Assembly (NCBI GenBank): GCA_028874985.1
Contig: JAPPGI010000030.1
Coordinates: forward strand, 58,326-122,325
DNA length: 64,000 nucleotides
Direction: 5' to 3'
From: Gemmatimonadota bacterium
GTDB lineage: Bacteria; Gemmatimonadota; Gemmatimonadetes; Longimicrobiales; Gaopeijiaceae
Part shown: positions 34,973 to 44,009 of the stretch, in pieces
How positions within the stretch are numbered: the stretch's first letter is position 1
Layout of the letters: every line of letters begins with the position of its first letter
Position numbers and translations under genes: made by a program
Notes under the pieces: generated by a model
What the model saw: the letters and a program-made list of their open reading frames with translations, nothing else
The model's database searches: none
Told to the model about the DNA's origin: nothing

Positions 34973-35460
34973 CGATCCGCGCACTCGCGGCGCTGGCACT
35001 AGGGGCGCTCGCCGTGGCGGGCGCGAGGATACAGGACGACCCCGTTCGATGGACGGCGGAGGTCGCCCTTGACGATCTGGCGCCGGGGGCCCGGGCCGTG
35101 GTGCTCGTGAAGGCGGTGATCGAGAAGGGCTGGTATATCTACTCGATCACGCAGGAAGAGGGCGGGCCGGTGCCGAGCAGGATCTCCCTGGGTCCGGACC
35201 GGCCCTTCACCCTGGCCGGCGACCCGACGGGACCCAGGCCCAAGGTCAGGTTCGACCGGAACTTCTCCATGAAGGTGGAGGTACACGAGGGATCGGTGGT
35301 GTACGAAGTGCCCGTGCAGGTGTCGGGAGAGGCCGCGGCCGGAGACAGTGAAATACCCATCCGTGCCCGCTACCAGGCGTGTACCGACCGTATCTGCCTG
35401 CCCCCACAGACCGAAGAGGTCTCCCTCCCCGTGACGATCACGCCGAAGTCCGGCCCTTGA
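34969..35460 (+). CDS. DsbD alpha-like periplasmic domain protein
   Basis: A 163-residue protein, start TTG at 34969 overlapping the previous stop (TTGA). It has a short signal sequence and then the DsbD N-terminal domain pattern: VRWTAEVALDDLAPGARAVV, IEKGWYIYSITQEEGGPVPS, and the redox cysteine pair in YQACTDRICLPPQ. In E. coli this domain is fused to the membrane part of DsbD; here it is a separate gene directly upstream of it. It should pass electrons to periplasmic partners. Confidence 0.85.
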   Translation: MTIRALAALALGALAVAGARIQDDPVRWTAEVALDDLAPGARAVVLVKAVIEKGWYIYSITQEEGGPVPSRISLGPDRPFTLAGDPTGPRPKVRFDRNFSMKVEVHEGSVVYEVPVQVSGEAAAGDSEIPIRARYQACTDRICLPPQTEEVSLPVTITPKSGP

Positions 35461-36797
35461 TCGACTCCGCATTCCTCTGGGTGGCCATCTCGGCCGGCGC
35501 CCTCGCGGTCATCACTCCGTGCGTTCTCCCCATGATCCCGCTCACGGCATCGTACTTCGCGAAGCACGGAGGCGAGTCCCGGCGGGCGGCGCTCGGAAAC
35601 GCGGTGCTCTTCGGCACGGGCATCATCGGAACCTTCACCGCGGCGGGACTCGCGACCTCGGTTCTCGTGGGCGCGTCGGGTATGAGCCGCCTTGCCGCGA
35701 GTCCGTGGGTCAATCTCGCGATCGGCGCCATGTTCCTGGCTTTCGCCTTCAACTTCTTCGGCTTCTACGAGATCCGGATTCCGTCCGGAATTCTCACCCG
35801 CCTCGACCGCGTCACCCGGGACCGCACCACTGGAGGGCTACCGGGCGCGGTGCTCATGGGAGCGACCTTCGCCGTCACCACCTTCACCTGCACCGCCCCC
35901 TTCGTCGGTACCCTGCTGGTGCTCGCTTCGCAGGGTCAATGGCAGCAGCCCGTCGTGGGTCTCCTCGTATTCTCCGCTACCTTCGCCCTGCCCTTCTTCC
36001 TCCTCGCCCTTATACCGCGCGCGCTGACCCGTTTCCCGAGCACGGGTGGATGGTTCGGATCGGTCAGGGTCGTGCTCGGCCTGGTGGAGCTCGGCGCCGC
36101 GCTGAAGTTCGTCTCCAACGCGGATCTCGTGCTGGGGTGGGGAATCTTCACCCGGCAGACCGTCCTGGTGTCCTGGGCGGTTCTGTGCGGCGTCATCACG
36201 GTCTGCATTCTGCGCGGCCGCCGGTCTGCTCCGGGCACGGTCGGCAGGGGCGTTGCCACCACCGGTCCGCGGCCCGTCCGGCTCGGCTTCGCGGGGGCAT
36301 TCCTCGCCCTCGGCGCCTGGCTTGCGCTCGGCCTCGACGGCCGACCGCTCGGGGAAATCGAGTCCTTTCTGCCGCCGCGGGCCGAAGACACCCCGGCGGG
36401 AGCGCTCGCCATGGCCGAACGGGGCGAGGAACGCCGCGGACTCAGGTGGTACCTGAACGACCTCGACGGGGCCCTTGCCGCCGCTCGCGCCGATGGAAAC
36501 CGCGTCTTCATCGACTTCACCGGCTACACCTGCACCAACTGTCGCTGGATGGAGTCGAACATGTTCACCGTCCCCGAGGTCGAGGAACAGCTGGGACGTT
36601 TCGTCCTGGCCCGGCTCTTCACCGACGGGGAGGGAGATGTCTACGAGAGCCAGATGGACTACCAGAAGGAACACTTCGGGACGATCGCCCTGCCTCTCTA
36701 CGCAGTGGTCGACGGCAAGGGCGAAACGGTCGCCACCTTCCTGGGGCTCACCCGGGATCGCGAGGAGTTCCTCGGCTTCCTCAGGGAGGCGTTGTAG
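35457..36797 (+). CDS. dsbD: DsbD membrane and thioredoxin domains
   Basis: A 446-residue protein starting with TTG at 35457, overlapping the previous stop (TTGA). It has the eight-helix transmembrane domain with the two conserved cysteines in VITPCVLPMIP and TTFTCTAPF, then a C-terminal thioredoxin domain with the CxxC pair in GYTCTNCRWME. It carries electrons from cytoplasmic thioredoxin to the periplasm. Another in-frame ATG at 35379 would overlap the previous gene deeply, so I prefer the TTG. The stretch after the barrel-like membrane domain contains extra helices (RRSAPGTVGRGV region). Confidence 0.88.
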   Translation: MIDSAFLWVAISAGALAVITPCVLPMIPLTASYFAKHGGESRRAALGNAVLFGTGIIGTFTAAGLATSVLVGASGMSRLAASPWVNLAIGAMFLAFAFNFFGFYEIRIPSGILTRLDRVTRDRTTGGLPGAVLMGATFAVTTFTCTAPFVGTLLVLASQGQWQQPVVGLLVFSATFALPFFLLALIPRALTRFPSTGGWFGSVRVVLGLVELGAALKFVSNADLVLGWGIFTRQTVLVSWAVLCGVITVCILRGRRSAPGTVGRGVATTGPRPVRLGFAGAFLALGAWLALGLDGRPLGEIESFLPPRAEDTPAGALAMAERGEERRGLRWYLNDLDGALAAARADGNRVFIDFTGYTCTNCRWMESNMFTVPEVEEQLGRFVLARLFTDGEGDVYESQMDYQKEHFGTIALPLYAVVDGKGETVATFLGLTRDREEFLGFLREAL

Positions 36798-36906
36798 GGG
36801 CTGCTGGCTGTGCTGCGGGCAAGGGGTTCCTGCCTCTTCAAGGCGCCCTGCCGGTCCGGCACCTCGGCCGGTTCCCGATGCGACAGGGGATTTCTCCACG
36901 GGATTC

Positions 36907-38484
36907 CTACAGATATGTCGTCGGCGGCATCCCGAATATGTTGTCGATCAGTTCACGCGCATGCGGCGGCACTCCCTTCAGCGACGAGGGGATCCCGAGC
37001 GCACGCATCTCATCGGCGGCCCGCTTGAGGACGAGCGCACCGGTCAGGTCGATCCGGCCCAGCCCATCCAGGTGAATGACGACTTCGGACACGCCGCCCG
37101 CACGGTTGAGGCGACTCATCAGCGTCTCCTCCAGGCGGGGCGCCGAGGCGAACCAGAGGATTCCCATCACCTCCAGGTGGAGGATATCGCCCTCCATCCA
37201 GCTGTGAAATCCGGCGCGCCGTTCCCGCCATACGTGTATGGCAAGGGACACGAGGATCCCCAGCAGCAGCGCCTGTTCGATCCGCGGCGCCAGGAGCAGA
37301 CACAACGCCAGCGTGAGCCAGACCACCAGCGCCTGGACCCTGGACAGCGTCCAGACGTTGAGGAGAAGCCGGGGACGAACCAGTCCGCCCACGGCCGCGA
37401 TCACGATTCCGGCCAGTACCGCCTTGGGAAGCGCCGAAAGCACTCCGGCGAAGGGAAGGAACATCAGGACGGCCAGCCCCGTGATTGCGCCGGACCAGCG
37501 GGTGGCCGCCCCGGAGAGGCGATTGAGGCTGCTTCGCGACAGTGATCCGTCGGCGGGCATGCCTCCGCAGATTCCCGAGACGACATTGGCGGCGCCCTGG
37601 GCCAGGAACTCGCGGTCGGGACTCCAGCGTTCCCGGTCCTGGGTCGCGAAGTTGCGGGCGATGGCGGTGGTCTCGGCAAAGCCCACGAGCGCGATCACCG
37701 CTCCCGGAACCAGGAGCGCCGGGAAGAGGCCCCATGGAAGCGCAAGGCTGACGGGCGGAAGCGAGCCCGGGATCTCACCCACGATCGGGCCCTGGTACCC
37801 GGCCAGACCGGAGAAGAGCACACCGGCCAGCACGGCAACCAGGGCGCCGGGGAAGAGAGGGTGGATCCGCCGCGCCAACAAGGTGATGGTCACGGTCAGG
37901 ACGGTCAGGACCAGGGCGGTGAGGTTCCACGACCCGGGGCTGCCCAGCACGCGGACGGTGTTGCCGACCAGTCCGCTTTCGCTCGCCGCCGTCATTCCCA
38001 GCGCGGAGGGAAACTGCGACAGCAGAATCAGGATGGCCGCCCCGGAGGTGAAGCCGCGCACGACGGGTTGCGACATGAGGTAGGTGATCTTCCCGGAGCG
38101 CAAGGCGGAGACGCCGAGACGGATCAACCCCACGATGACGGCCAGCATGGCTGCCGCGCGCGTGTACTGAGGACTCCCGGGAACGGCAATGGTGACCAGG
38201 GCACCGTGGGTCAGCAGCGCGGTGAGAGCGACCGGGCCTGTCTGCAGGTACGGGCACGAGGCGAAGAGTCCCGCCGCGACGAGGGGCAGCGCGGACGCGT
38301 AGAGACCGTGCACGCTGGGCAGACCCGCCAGTTCCGCGTAGGCCATGCTTTGCGGAACGATGAGCAGCGTGACGCTCAGTCCGGCGAGCACGTCCCGGGA
38401 GGTCGCGTGTCGTCCGGTCCAGGCCCCGCCCTCCCGGACGGGATCGGCGGCCGCGCGGCCGCGGCGGAGGGCGGGACCGCTCAC
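36907..38484 (-). CDS. SulP family anion transporter with STAS domain
   Basis: A 525-residue transporter. The membrane domain shows the SulP pattern: DVLAGLSVTLLIVPQSMAYAELAGLPSVHGLYAS, PVALTALLTH, and GGMPADGSLSRSSLNRLSGAAT in the central conserved segment. A C-terminal STAS domain starts near residue 420 (DGLGRIDLTGALVLKRAADEM). The GTG start at 38484-38482 overlaps the stop of the upstream chaperone gene by 4 bases (GTGA). A sulfate or bicarbonate substrate is typical; the neighbouring sulfite-oxidase-like genes favour sulfate. Confidence 0.9.
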   Translation of the reverse strand: MSGPALRRGRAAADPVREGGAWTGRHATSRDVLAGLSVTLLIVPQSMAYAELAGLPSVHGLYASALPLVAAGLFASCPYLQTGPVALTALLTHGALVTIAVPGSPQYTRAAAMLAVIVGLIRLGVSALRSGKITYLMSQPVVRGFTSGAAILILLSQFPSALGMTAASESGLVGNTVRVLGSPGSWNLTALVLTVLTVTITLLARRIHPLFPGALVAVLAGVLFSGLAGYQGPIVGEIPGSLPPVSLALPWGLFPALLVPGAVIALVGFAETTAIARNFATQDRERWSPDREFLAQGAANVVSGICGGMPADGSLSRSSLNRLSGAATRWSGAITGLAVLMFLPFAGVLSALPKAVLAGIVIAAVGGLVRPRLLLNVWTLSRVQALVVWLTLALCLLLAPRIEQALLLGILVSLAIHVWRERRAGFHSWMEGDILHLEVMGILWFASAPRLEETLMSRLNRAGGVSEVVIHLDGLGRIDLTGALVLKRAADEMRALGIPSSLKGVPPHARELIDNIFGMPPTTYL

Positions 38485-39356
38485 GGGGCGGCGAAGGTTC
38501 CCGGCGCCGGAGTTCGCACCTCCACCGCCAGTTCTGACAGCAGGCGGGATGTCACCCCCGCACGCTCCGACCACCACTTCGCGATAGGGGCCGGACCAGC
38601 GGCGGCCACCCTCGAACGCCACCTTCGAGCGTGGCCTGCCAACCATGCCAGAGTCGGGCCGGGATCCTGCGCCAGGAACGACTTGAGAGCGTAACGCCGC
38701 TCTCCGGCGCGGCAGGCCAGCCCGGCGTCGTCCGCCAGCCGCACCAGGTCGTCGCGCAGCAGGATCATCCCGCAGCGTACCGGCGCCAGCAGCCCGGCTA
38801 TGAGGGCATCCCCACCGTCGCGGCGTGGGTCGGGAAGCGCGGGGGCGGCCCTGAGCGCCGCGGGGAGACGGTCCGGAAAGACCAATTCGCCTTCGAGCCG
38901 GGTCAGCGCCTCACCAAGGAGCCCGGCCCACGCCTCGTAGAATGCCGTACCGCACCCCCTGAAGCTCGCCAGATAGGGTCCGGTCCACGGCGCCAGATGC
39001 TCCCACGCCAGAGCTACCCGTGCGTGGGCCAGAAGCGCCCGGCGCGCCGGGTCCGGTTCGCGCCGCGGCCACTCGTCGAGTGCGGCCAGCAATCCCAGCA
39101 GGGAAGACAGGTGGTCGGCCTCGCGATCCGGCGTTCCCAGGGCGCGCCGGAAGCCGGCGATGCGGTCTCTCGCCTCACCCCCCATCATCCCCTCCGCGCC
39201 GAGGTACACGGAGGCATAGGGGTACCGCTGCCGCGCAACCACCCTGCCGTGCTCGGCCGGGGTGGGCACCGCCGGCAGGCCGAGCGCCGCCGCCGCCCGC
39301 GCGTGCTCCGCCGAAGGCGACTCGATCAGCGTGCCGAGCGCGCGGAAGAGCTCCAT
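38481..39356 (-). CDS. TorD/DmsD-type redox enzyme maturation chaperone
   Basis: A 291-residue helical protein of the TorD/NarJ type that prepares molybdoenzymes. Visible are LGLLAALDEWP, HLAPWTGPYLASFRGCGTAFYEAWAGLL and a C-terminal helical part. It begins directly after the molybdoenzyme stop (TGAATG) and overlaps the transporter start. The position between its client and the transporter supports the call. The catalytic subunit has no Tat signal, so this chaperone probably helps cofactor insertion rather than export. The protein is longer than most TorD family members. Confidence 0.78.
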   Translation of the reverse strand: MELFRALGTLIESPSAEHARAAAALGLPAVPTPAEHGRVVARQRYPYASVYLGAEGMMGGEARDRIAGFRRALGTPDREADHLSSLLGLLAALDEWPRREPDPARRALLAHARVALAWEHLAPWTGPYLASFRGCGTAFYEAWAGLLGEALTRLEGELVFPDRLPAALRAAPALPDPRRDGGDALIAGLLAPVRCGMILLRDDLVRLADDAGLACRAGERRYALKSFLAQDPGPTLAWLAGHARRWRSRVAAAGPAPIAKWWSERAGVTSRLLSELAVEVRTPAPGTFAAP

Positions 39357-42338
39357 TCAGGGGTCGGCGTCCGGCGCGCGCCCGACCGCCCCCACCCGAC
39401 CGACGGCGCCGCCGGCCGAGCCGTTGCCCTCCGGCTTCGACGGGAGCCGGAACGCCTCCCGCTCCGGTCTCACGGGGCGCAACAACCAGTAGGGCCGGCG
39501 AGTGCCGTCGGGTGAATGCAGTCCGGCCGGCCGTGCCAGCTTCAGCCACCGCCGGAACGCCCGGCGCGACTTGGCCGTGTCGACCGCGATGTCACCGTAG
39601 CGATCACCCGCTTCCGCCTTGCTCACCCGCACCGCCTGGTGCCAGCAGTGCGCCCCGGAAACAGGATCGGGCTGCACGGGGAAGGTCATGTTCTGGTGAA
39701 CGCCCACATCGGTCCACCAGATGCGCGCGGTGTCCGAATCCTCCGACTCAAACGGCCCGGTCCCGCTTTTCCGCTCGATCCCCCACCCGCTCCCCTCCCG
39801 GTTGAGCGCAACCGTCGCCATCGCCTGGCGCGGCCCGTCCCCCGTCTTCCACCGCCCCATGTGGTGCGAACACGCCGCCACTCCGGGATGAATGCCCTCG
39901 GTCACCCACGCCTTCACCACGAAGTGCCCGATCCCGGTCTCGACCCGCACCAGGTCGCCCGTCTCCACGCCCACCCGCGCCGCGTCGCGCGGATGGAGCC
40001 AGAGCGGGTTGGTGTGCGCGATCTCGTTGAGCCACTTCGCGTTGGCGCTGCGCGTGTGGATCTGCACCGGCAGCCGGAAGGTCGAGATCAGGCACATCCG
40101 GTCCCCGTCCAGCTTCGACCTGTGCACGTGGCTCCGCACGTAGCCCGGGACGGCCAGCTCCGGCCATCCCCACTCGGCCAGCGTGCGCGACCAGAACTCG
40201 AGCCGTCCCGACGGCGTCGGAAAGCCCCGCCTCACCACCCCGTCCACCTCGACCCCCACCCGCCGCCGCCCCTCCCCGTCGCCGTCGAGCGGCGGCAGCG
40301 GCACCACGTTCAGGGCCGGCGGCGCTCCAGCCCTCGTGAAGGCGCGCCCGGCCGCGTCCACGTGCACGTCGTCCAGCTCACCGTCCGGCACCCGTTCCTC
40401 GTAGACCGCCCCGACCTTCGCGTCGATCTCGAAGGCCCCGTAGCGGCGCATGTACTGGAGCGGCGTGAGGCCTTCCCGCGCGGCCTTCCCAGGCAGCCCC
40501 GGCACCGAGTTCTCGAAGATCCACCCGTAGTACTCGTCCACCGTCATCTTCTCACCGGGACGCTCGCGGGACTCGAAGAACTCGCGGATCCCGCGGCTGC
40601 CGTCCGGGTCGATCCGCCACGTCAGCTCGATCCAGAACTCGTTCTCCTCCCAGACCTCGCCGGGAGTCACGTCGCGGGTGGACGCGATCTCTTCGCCCAG
40701 CCGCTCGCGCGCCGCGCGCAGCACCGGCTGCCGGAACCCGACCCAGAGCCCGTCGTACTGCTCGTACGAGGTCAGGTCATGGCGCTCCGAGGAGTGGCCC
40801 ATCGGCAGGACGTAGTCGGCGAAGAAGGCGGTCTCGTTCCAGGTCGGGGTGAGCGCCACGTGCAACCCGATCCGCTCGGGGTCGGTGAGCATCTCGAGCC
40901 AGGAGAAGCCGTCCGGATTGGTCCACACGGGGTTGTAGACGCGGGTGAAGTAGACGGCCAGGCGGCGGTCCCGTTCCCGGACCAGGTGCGGCAGCAGGAA
41001 CGACATCTCCATGAGGCTCAGCGGATAGTCGGCGGGCCAGGTGAGGTCGTTCCAGTGTTTGGGGTGCCCGGGCGGCATGCGGATCGGACGGGGGACGAAC
41101 TTGTTCCACGAGTTGGGATAGGTGCCGCCGGGGACCGCGATCGCGCCGAGCAGGGCGTTGAGCAGGAAGAGGGCTCGCGCAACCTGCCAGCCGCCCAGGT
41201 TGCCGGCGGCCGCGGACCGCCAGTTGTGGGTGGAGAGCCGGGTGCCGGCGCCCGCGACGACCTCCGCCGTCGCCGAAAGCGTTTCAGCCGAAACGCCGCT
41301 CTCGGCCGCCGCGAAGTCGAAGGTGTAGTCGGCGTAGAGGTCGCGCAGCGCGCGCTCGAAGGTCTCGAAGGTGACGGGCTCGCCGGGGTGGCTCTCCTCC
41401 AGGTACTCGCGCCAGTTCCACCACCGCTCCACGAACGCCCGGTTGTAGCGGCCGGTGACGACCAGGTGGTTGGCGATCGCCAGCAGCACCGCCGCCTCGG
41501 ACCCCGGGTAGGTCGAGAGCCAGTGGTCGGCGTGGGTGGCCGTGTTGGAGAGGCGGGTGTCGAAGACGATGAGCTTCGCGCCCCGCCGCTTGCCCTCCAT
41601 GACGCGCTGGGCGTGCGGGTTGAAGTAGTGGCCGGCCTCCAGGTGGCTGCTCACCAGGAGGATCACCCGGGCGTTCTCGTGATCGGGACTGGGACGGTCC
41701 ATCCCCATCCACAGGTGGTATCCGGCCCGCGCGCCCGAGGAACAGATGTTGGTGTGCGAGTTGTGGCCGTCCACACCCCACGCGGCGAGCATCCGTTCGG
41801 TGAAGCCGTCCTCGCCGGGACGGCCCACGTGGTACATGACCTCGCCGTGCCGGTCCTCGTCGATTGCCGTGCGGATGCGGGCGGCGATGTCGTCCAGCGC
41901 CTCCTCCCAGCCGACCCGCTCCCACTTCCCCTCCCCGCGCTGTCCGGCTCGCCTCAGGGGGTGGAGTATCCGGTCCGGGTCGGTGAGCTGGGTGACGGTG
42001 GCGGGCCCCTTGGCGCAGTTGCGGCCGCGGGAGCCGGGATGCTCCGGGTTCCCCTCGAACTTGCGCACCTCGAGCGTGTCGCGGTCCACGTACGCGAGCA
42101 GGCCGCACGCGGACTCGCAGTTGAAGCAGGTGGTGGGCACCAGCATGTAGCGGCGCTCGACGCGCTCGGGCCACGCCTTCGAGTCGAGCTCGACCCAGTC
42201 GCTCCAGCGCTCCTTCGGCGGGAAGGCGGCCAGGTGAACGCGGCTCGCTCCCGGGTAGAAGGTTTCGCCGCGGGCTTCCGTCTCGGCTTTGGCGGCGGAG
42301 ACGCGGCGCTCCAGATCGTCGACGGTGGGGCGGCTCAT
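39357..42338 (-). CDS. soeA: Molybdopterin oxidoreductase, cytoplasmic sulfite dehydrogenase-like
   Basis: A 993-residue member of the DMSO reductase superfamily. The N-terminal [4Fe-4S] ligands are C71, C74, C78 and C108 (TTCFNCESACGLLA, GRNCAKG). C199 in HTNICSSG is the likely molybdenum ligand. No Tat signal is visible, so the enzyme should be cytoplasmic, as is SoeA. Three features suggest SoeA: the CFNCESACGLLAYVDRDT pattern, the fused Fe-S/membrane partner upstream, and the SulP gene downstream. Sulfite-to-sulfate oxidation is the most likely reaction, but other oxyanion reductases of this branch cannot be excluded. The ATG overlaps the upstream stop by 4 bases. Confidence 0.8.
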   Translation of the reverse strand: MSRPTVDDLERRVSAAKAETEARGETFYPGASRVHLAAFPPKERWSDWVELDSKAWPERVERRYMLVPTTCFNCESACGLLAYVDRDTLEVRKFEGNPEHPGSRGRNCAKGPATVTQLTDPDRILHPLRRAGQRGEGKWERVGWEEALDDIAARIRTAIDEDRHGEVMYHVGRPGEDGFTERMLAAWGVDGHNSHTNICSSGARAGYHLWMGMDRPSPDHENARVILLVSSHLEAGHYFNPHAQRVMEGKRRGAKLIVFDTRLSNTATHADHWLSTYPGSEAAVLLAIANHLVVTGRYNRAFVERWWNWREYLEESHPGEPVTFETFERALRDLYADYTFDFAAAESGVSAETLSATAEVVAGAGTRLSTHNWRSAAAGNLGGWQVARALFLLNALLGAIAVPGGTYPNSWNKFVPRPIRMPPGHPKHWNDLTWPADYPLSLMEMSFLLPHLVRERDRRLAVYFTRVYNPVWTNPDGFSWLEMLTDPERIGLHVALTPTWNETAFFADYVLPMGHSSERHDLTSYEQYDGLWVGFRQPVLRAARERLGEEIASTRDVTPGEVWEENEFWIELTWRIDPDGSRGIREFFESRERPGEKMTVDEYYGWIFENSVPGLPGKAAREGLTPLQYMRRYGAFEIDAKVGAVYEERVPDGELDDVHVDAAGRAFTRAGAPPALNVVPLPPLDGDGEGRRRVGVEVDGVVRRGFPTPSGRLEFWSRTLAEWGWPELAVPGYVRSHVHRSKLDGDRMCLISTFRLPVQIHTRSANAKWLNEIAHTNPLWLHPRDAARVGVETGDLVRVETGIGHFVVKAWVTEGIHPGVAACSHHMGRWKTGDGPRQAMATVALNREGSGWGIERKSGTGPFESEDSDTARIWWTDVGVHQNMTFPVQPDPVSGAHCWHQAVRVSKAEAGDRYGDIAVDTAKSRRAFRRWLKLARPAGLHSPDGTRRPYWLLRPVRPEREAFRLPSKPEGNGSAGGAVGRVGAVGRAPDADP

Positions 42339-43864
42339 GACAGCGGCACCGACTGGCCCGCCTGCACGTACGCGTGCTCGTAGGCGAGCAGGGCGACGAG
42401 GCCCAGCGGAACGACGGTCCACCCGAGCCAGGGGGCGGCCGCGCCGACGAGTGCCCCGAGTACGCCCAGGCGGAACCAGCGGCTGAACCGGCCGTGGGTC
42501 ATCTCGCGTTCCGCGAGGCGGGCATGCGCGGTGGGCGGGGGCATGAGGACCTCGCCGGCGATCATGAGGACGTGGGCCGCGCTGGAGGCGGCGAAGGTGA
42601 GCAGCGCCGCTTCGGTGACGGCTGCCGGCGCCGCGAGCGCGAGGGCGGCGATTGTGGTGACACCGCCCCCGGCAACGCCGGCCTGGACGAGGAAGTGCGC
42701 CGGCAGCAGCGGGTTCTGCCACATGTCGCGCGCCTTGGCCTGCCCGAACAGGAAGGCGGTGTACACTGCCGTGAGGACCGCGAGGCCGCCGCCGAGCCAG
42801 CCGAGCCAGGGGGGTGGGGAGGTGCCGGCCAGGGTGGCGGCGAAGTGGGCGGCCAGCGCGGCCCCGTAGCCGCCGATGATGAAGCCGCCCCGCACCAGCC
42901 AGCTGCGCCACTGGGGGCGCCGGAAGATGAGGTGGAAGCGCGTGGGGTGTTCCAGGTCCCAGATCAGGATGGCGCCGGTGAGGGCCAGAAAGGCACCGGC
43001 CAGAACCGGCGCGGCCGACGTCCAGAGCGGGCCGGCCGGATCGAGCGCTCCGGTGAGGATGAGGAGCAGCGGCACCAGGTACGCCCCCGCCGCAATCGAC
43101 TTGGTCCAGGTGTAGAGCGACACGCGGAAGTCCCACGGCGCGGTGTGCGGAATGTCGTAGCTGAGCACCGCCGCCGCCGAGGAGTTCCACGGCCCCGGGT
43201 GTCCGGCGGGGACCCCGTGGTCCATCTCACCCTGCTCGCTCCACATGAAGAGCCCGCCGCCCGGACGCTGCGCGGCCAGCGGGTCGAGGGTCACCTGGTC
43301 GGCGCCCTTGTAGTACAGCTTCGGCAGCGTCTCCTTCTCGGGCCGCCGGACCGCCACCGGGTCGCGGTTGATGATTCCGGCGACCTTCGAGGACGGGTCG
43401 TTCATGTCGCCCACGAGCAGCGCCTCGGTCGGGCACACCACGACGCAGGCCGGCTCGAGCCCGATATCGAGGCGGTGCGCGCAAAAGTTGCACTTCTCGG
43501 CCGAATGGTCCTCGGGATTGATGAAGATCGCGTCGTAGGGACAGGCCGCTATGCACGCCTTGCACCCGATGCAGGCGCTCTTGTCGAAGTCGACGATCCC
43601 GTCGGCCCGCCGGAACATGGCGGAGGTGGGGCAGGCGTCGACACACGGCGGTTTCGCGCACTGGTTGCAGCGGGTCACCTGGAAGGAGCGCCGCGCCTCC
43701 GGAAAGACACCGGTGTCAACGTACTTGACGTACGTGCGCGTCACCGAGAGCGGCACTTCGTTTTCGGACTTGCAGGCCGTGGTGCACGCGTGGCAGCCGA
43801 TGCACCGGGTCTGGTCGACCACCTTGGCCCAGGCGGGGCTGGACGTGCCGTTCACCGGTTCCAT
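42335..43864 (-). CDS. Fused iron-sulfur/NrfD-type membrane subunit of the molybdoenzyme
   Basis: A 509-residue protein. Residues about 15-200 are a ferredoxin-like module with four [4Fe-4S] sites: CIGCHACTTACKSEN, CNQCAKPPCVDACP, CIGCKACIAACPYDA and CNFCAHRLDIGLEPACVVVCP. From about residue 270 there are about eight membrane segments in DmsC/NrfD style (WTKSIAAGAYLVPLLLILTG and onward). SoeB and SoeC are usually separate proteins; here the two subunits are one polypeptide. It is the first gene of the operon and would move electrons between the catalytic subunit and the quinone pool. Confidence 0.85.
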   Translation of the reverse strand: MEPVNGTSSPAWAKVVDQTRCIGCHACTTACKSENEVPLSVTRTYVKYVDTGVFPEARRSFQVTRCNQCAKPPCVDACPTSAMFRRADGIVDFDKSACIGCKACIAACPYDAIFINPEDHSAEKCNFCAHRLDIGLEPACVVVCPTEALLVGDMNDPSSKVAGIINRDPVAVRRPEKETLPKLYYKGADQVTLDPLAAQRPGGGLFMWSEQGEMDHGVPAGHPGPWNSSAAAVLSYDIPHTAPWDFRVSLYTWTKSIAAGAYLVPLLLILTGALDPAGPLWTSAAPVLAGAFLALTGAILIWDLEHPTRFHLIFRRPQWRSWLVRGGFIIGGYGAALAAHFAATLAGTSPPPWLGWLGGGLAVLTAVYTAFLFGQAKARDMWQNPLLPAHFLVQAGVAGGGVTTIAALALAAPAAVTEAALLTFAASSAAHVLMIAGEVLMPPPTAHARLAEREMTHGRFSRWFRLGVLGALVGAAAPWLGWTVVPLGLVALLAYEHAYVQAGQSVPLS

Positions 43865-43922
43865 GTCTTCACAATAGATGGACCGGCCACTCGCGAACAG
43901 ACGCCCCCGGGGAAGGCGGCTC

Positions 43923-44009
43923 CGCCCGAGGAGCAAACGCAGAGCGAAGGCGGCCCCGGCCCGGATGCATCGCCGCTCGAATGCCGGGGGGTTTTGTCCG
44001 CGGGCTGCT
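43923..44009 (-). repeat. Dispersed repeat, copy 3
   Basis: Core on the minus strand: GCATTCGAGCGGCGATGCAT then CCGGGCCGG at 43956-43984, preceded by a GCAGCCCGCGGACAAAACCC variant of the upstream block. It is followed by CGCAGAGCG and the GAGGAGCAAACGC variant also seen near 16752-16774. It separates the giant surface-protein gene from the molybdoenzyme operon and overlaps the last bases of the former. Confidence 0.75.

Noticed and set aside
39516..42383. A 955-codon plus-strand frame opposite the molybdoenzyme gene
   Set aside because: Same explanation: high-GC antisense of a conserved enzyme, with no recognisable protein features.
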